Source: Paraburkholderia sp. BL10I2N1 (GTDB lineage Bacteria > Pseudomonadota > Gammaproteobacteria > Burkholderiales > Burkholderiaceae). Taken from it: a stretch of 64,000 nt of DNA. The notes beneath the pieces are model-generated. The model was not told where the DNA came from, did not search any database, and was given only the letters and a program-made list of their open reading frames with translations. Below, in pieces: positions 61,871 through 64,000 of the stretch. Position numbers and translations under genes: made by a program. Every line of letters starts with the position of its first letter. The stretch's first letter is position 1. The stretch lies in NCBI RefSeq assembly GCF_004361815.1, contig NZ_SNWA01000002.1, positions 1,922,001 to 1,986,000 of the forward strand, in the 5' to 3' direction.

Positions 61871-63286
61871 CTACCGCTTCGCATCGGTATCCACGCGCTT
61901 GCCGCGCGCAATCTCGTCCCCCGCATCGGGCGCGAGCCGCCTTGTCACCAGAATCGATGCGAACGAGAAGAGCCCCATCAGAACGAATGATGGCCAGAAG
62001 TCGGACCATGTAATCGTCGGATGGCCATGCAATGCGCGTGTGACCTGCAGCGCGATACCGCCCACGGTGACGCCAAGGCCAAGCGAAATCTGTTGCACGA
62101 CGCTGCCAAGACTCGTCGCCCGGCCGACGTCGCGAGGTTCGATCTGTGCATAGGTCATCGAGTTCAGGCTCGTGAACTGCAGGGCAGGGAAGAAGCCGCC
62201 AAGCAGCACGACCAGCCAGATCACCCATGTCGGCGTACCCGGAAAGAAGGCGCCACACGCAGCGATTGCGATACCGGACAACGCCGCGTTATAGATCAAC
62301 ACGGTGCGAAAGCCGAAGCGATGCAGGACGCGCGCGGCCAGGGTGCGCATGAACATGCCGCCGAAGGCCGACGCGCACGTGATCAACCCCGACCGGAAAG
62401 CGCTCATGCCGAGCCCTTCCTGCAACACGAGCGGCAGCAGGAATGGCACCGCGCCGAGTCCGACCCGGAACAGCGACCCGCCAAGCACGCTTGCCTGGAA
62501 GGTAGGGACGCGGAAAAACTGCAGATCGAGGAGTGGCCGCAACACGCGTCGCGCATACAGCACGTAGACGCCGAGCATCGCCGCGCCGCCGACTGTCATC
62601 GTCAGCGCCGTCGTACCCGAAGCCAGTTCGCCGCCGATCAGCGACAGTCCCAGCAGAAACAGCGAGGCGCCGCCCGCCGACAACACGAAGCCCGGCCAGT
62701 CGAGCGGTCCCGGATGCGGCTCACGTGTGTTCTTGATGTGCTTGTTGGCGAGGTAGATGCCGAGAATGCCGATCGGGATGTTGATGAAAAAAATCAGCCG
62801 CCAGTGCAGGTAGGTGGTGATGAAGCCACCGAGCAGCGGACCCGCCGCGGGCCCGAGCATCGCGGGCACGCTCAGGTAGTTCATCGCGCGAATGAACTCC
62901 GAGCGCTCGACGACACGAAAGATGATGATGCGGCCCACCGGCACCATCATCGCGCCGCCGACGCCTTGCACGAAGCGAGCAAGCGTAAAGGTCATGAGCG
63001 AGGTGGAAGCCGCGCACAACAGCGAGCCCACGACGAAAATGCCGATCGCGGTGCGAAACACGGTGCGCGCGCCGAGGCGGTCCGCCAGCCAGCCGCATAC
63101 TGGAATGAAGACGCCGAGCCCCAGTACGTAGCTCGTCACCGCAATCTTGAGCGTGACCGGGTCACGCCCGAATGCGCGCGCCATTTCTGGCAATGCCGTC
63201 ACGATCACATTGGCATCTACGCTCTCCATGAACATCGCGCAGGCGACGATGACAGGGACGATGAAAGCCTTCAGGGCAAACAGCAT
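61871..63286 (-). CDS. DHA2-type MFS multidrug efflux carrier
   Basis: A 471-residue carrier with fourteen likely helices. The first helix (VIVACAMFMESVDANVIVTALPEMARAFG) and ITTYLHWRLIFFINIPIGILGI (motif C/D region) mark the 14-helix DHA2 drug:proton antiporters of the EmrB/QacA kind, and WLADRLGARTVFR is the motif A loop. The start at 63286 is the first Met before a helix; there is no strong ribosome site, so it is uncertain. Substrate unknown. No regulator or membrane-fusion gene is adjacent. Confidence 0.85.
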   Translation of the reverse strand: MLFALKAFIVPVIVACAMFMESVDANVIVTALPEMARAFGRDPVTLKIAVTSYVLGLGVFIPVCGWLADRLGARTVFRTAIGIFVVGSLLCAASTSLMTFTLARFVQGVGGAMMVPVGRIIIFRVVERSEFIRAMNYLSVPAMLGPAAGPLLGGFITTYLHWRLIFFINIPIGILGIYLANKHIKNTREPHPGPLDWPGFVLSAGGASLFLLGLSLIGGELASGTTALTMTVGGAAMLGVYVLYARRVLRPLLDLQFFRVPTFQASVLGGSLFRVGLGAVPFLLPLVLQEGLGMSAFRSGLITCASAFGGMFMRTLAARVLHRFGFRTVLIYNAALSGIAIAACGAFFPGTPTWVIWLVVLLGGFFPALQFTSLNSMTYAQIEPRDVGRATSLGSVVQQISLGLGVTVGGIALQVTRALHGHPTITWSDFWPSFVLMGLFSFASILVTRRLAPDAGDEIARGKRVDTDAKR

Positions 63287-63713
63287 GAGCAGCAGGCGGC
63301 GACGGCCACGTGTGAGGAAGTGGCGATTATCACATCGAAGCCGCGCTTTTCGTCGACACATCGTGGTGTCTATGCACGATACATCGCGGGCGGTACGCCG
63401 TGCCAGCGAGCAGACGTCAGCCGATCCGGGAGCGGGCGCCGCTCCGACCGGGCGCATCAATCCGTGCCGTCGTCCGGTTGGCGAGGGCATAGTGCAAATG
63501 GGGTATGCACATTCTCGTTTGCCATACAGCTTTTCCGTCGACGCTTCCCTATACTTCGATCAACGACGGATAGCAAAGCCAGCAATCGCCCGACAATACA
63601 GGCGGCTTTCGGATGGTCAAGACCGGTCAGCAAGCCCGCGATCTTTGCTCCGCGCGTCAGAGGCCTGGACTGTGCCTTTGCCGGCGGAGGCGTAAGTCTG
63701 GAGGGAGGGAGAC
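63287..63713. other. Divergent intergenic region before kup (427 bp)
   Basis: Between the MFS gene and kup. Nothing but short, weak inverted repeats near 63355-63385 (GACAC/GTGTC and ATCGTG/CACGAT). Part of it may code an N-terminal extension of the MFS gene, but it lacks helix-like sequence. Confidence 0.4.
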
Positions 63714-64000
63714 ATGGGACATCCTGCATCCGCGGCTCACGCTGACCCTGTCGGCGAGCCGAGCCCGCATCGGCCGGCCGTCATGGGTCTGGCGCTGGCG
63801 GCCCTCGGCGTGGTCTACGGCGACATCGGCACCAGTCCGTTGTATACGCTGAAAACCGTGTTCGACCCAGCCAACGGACTCCAGCTGAACGCCGCGAACG
63901 TGATCGGGATCGTCTCGCTCATCTTCTGGTCGCTGACGGTGGTCGTTTCCCTCAAATACGTGACCCTCATCCTGCGCGCGAACAATCACGGCGAAGGGGG
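63714..64000 (+). CDS. kup: Kup-type potassium uptake protein, N-terminal part (cut by window end)
   Basis: The frame starts at ATG 63714 with GGAGGGAGGGAG upstream and runs off the end after about 95 codons. It reads [21 protein letters not shown] and [29 protein letters not shown], the unmistakable start of KUP/HAK/KT transporters, which take up potassium with protons. The remaining 530 or so residues lie beyond the window. The acidic [10 protein letters not shown] segment is the family signature. Confidence 0.93.
   Translation, partial: MGHPASAAHADPVGEPSPHRPAVMGLALAALGVVYGDIGTSPLYTLKTVFDPANGLQLNAANVIGIVSLIFWSLTVVVSLKYVTLILRANNHGEG

Noticed and set aside
62021..63745. A 574-codon open frame antisense to the DHA2 carrier gene
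   Set aside because: It is rich in Arg/Gln/His/Asp with no hydrophobic core or domain, typical of the opposite strand of a high-GC gene. The minus-strand frame is a clear 14-helix carrier.

Overview
The window reads as part of a high-GC betaproteobacterial chromosome, most likely Paraburkholderia/Burkholderia (Burkholderiales). This rests on the gene content (aerobic benzoyl-CoA 'box' cluster, mhp-type meta-cleavage genes, garL/garR, OmpR/EnvZ, several MFS carriers), the strong G/C third-position bias and the general gene style; no rRNA or tRNA anchors it. I see no CRISPR array, tRNA, rRNA, complete insertion sequence or prophage.

Layout. 1-3.5 kb: tail of a phenylpropionate/hydroxyphenylpropionate meta-cleavage operon (mhpE, an MhpT-like carrier, mhpC). 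3.5-7.7 kb: a lipoprotein, an AI-2E-family permease and a YbfB-like MFS carrier. 7.8-9.5 kb: garL-garR, which turn keto-deoxy-glucarate into glycerate. 10-14 kb: a Met-rich periplasmic protein, a patatin-like lipase, a DUF1810 protein, a bicupin and a LysR regulator. 14-25 kb: a complete aerobic benzoate-CoA (box) cluster, with boxR-boxC-boxB-boxA on the plus strand diverging from a DUF4863 gene, boxD, bclA and an alpha/beta hydrolase on the minus strand. 25-32.5 kb: an aminotransferase, a hybrid sensor kinase, a SnoaL-like gene broken by a stop codon and a large secreted beta-propeller protein. 32.6-39.4 kb: a YcaQ-like glycosylase, a cNMP-binding/thioredoxin-reductase-like fusion, a DedA-rhodanese fusion, a DinB-like protein and Ogt. 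39.6-44.3 kb: an Aer-like chemoreceptor, a Pro-rich exported protein and an OmpR/EnvZ pair. 44.3-45.4 kb: a molybdenum hydroxylase pair whose large subunit is truncated. 45.8-54.2 kb: a LacI regulator and an eight-gene operon coding for an ABC importer with two different ATPases plus DhaL and DhaK. 54.2-61.8 kb: an accessory-looking patch of small or unknown genes, a GNAT remnant, a metallophosphoesterase, MarR, a zinc-finger protein and a CHAP/NlpC-like lytic domain. 61.9-64 kb: a DHA2-type efflux carrier and the start of a kup potassium transporter.

How the genes work together. The box genes form a full route: BclA makes benzoyl-CoA, BoxA+BoxB epoxidise it, BoxC opens the ring and BoxD oxidises the resulting semialdehyde. 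BoxR, a helix-turn-helix/shikimate-kinase-like repressor, probably senses benzoyl-CoA. The mhp and gar segments are further peripheral catabolic pathways. The LacI-ABC-DhaLK operon looks like a self-contained uptake and phosphorylation unit for a triose or short ketose, without the PTS protein DhaM.

The most unusual non-coding signal is a 20-bp motif, roughly WGGTGAGANNNTTCGGGANC. It occurs at least eight times, always between genes, including a close tandem pair and three copies in one 0.9-kb gene-poor gap. It may be the trace of insertion-element ends or a dispersed intergenic repeat. Other signals include an inverted repeat touching the boxC ribosome-binding site, a perfect 14-bp palindrome before an MFS gene and several strong hairpins.
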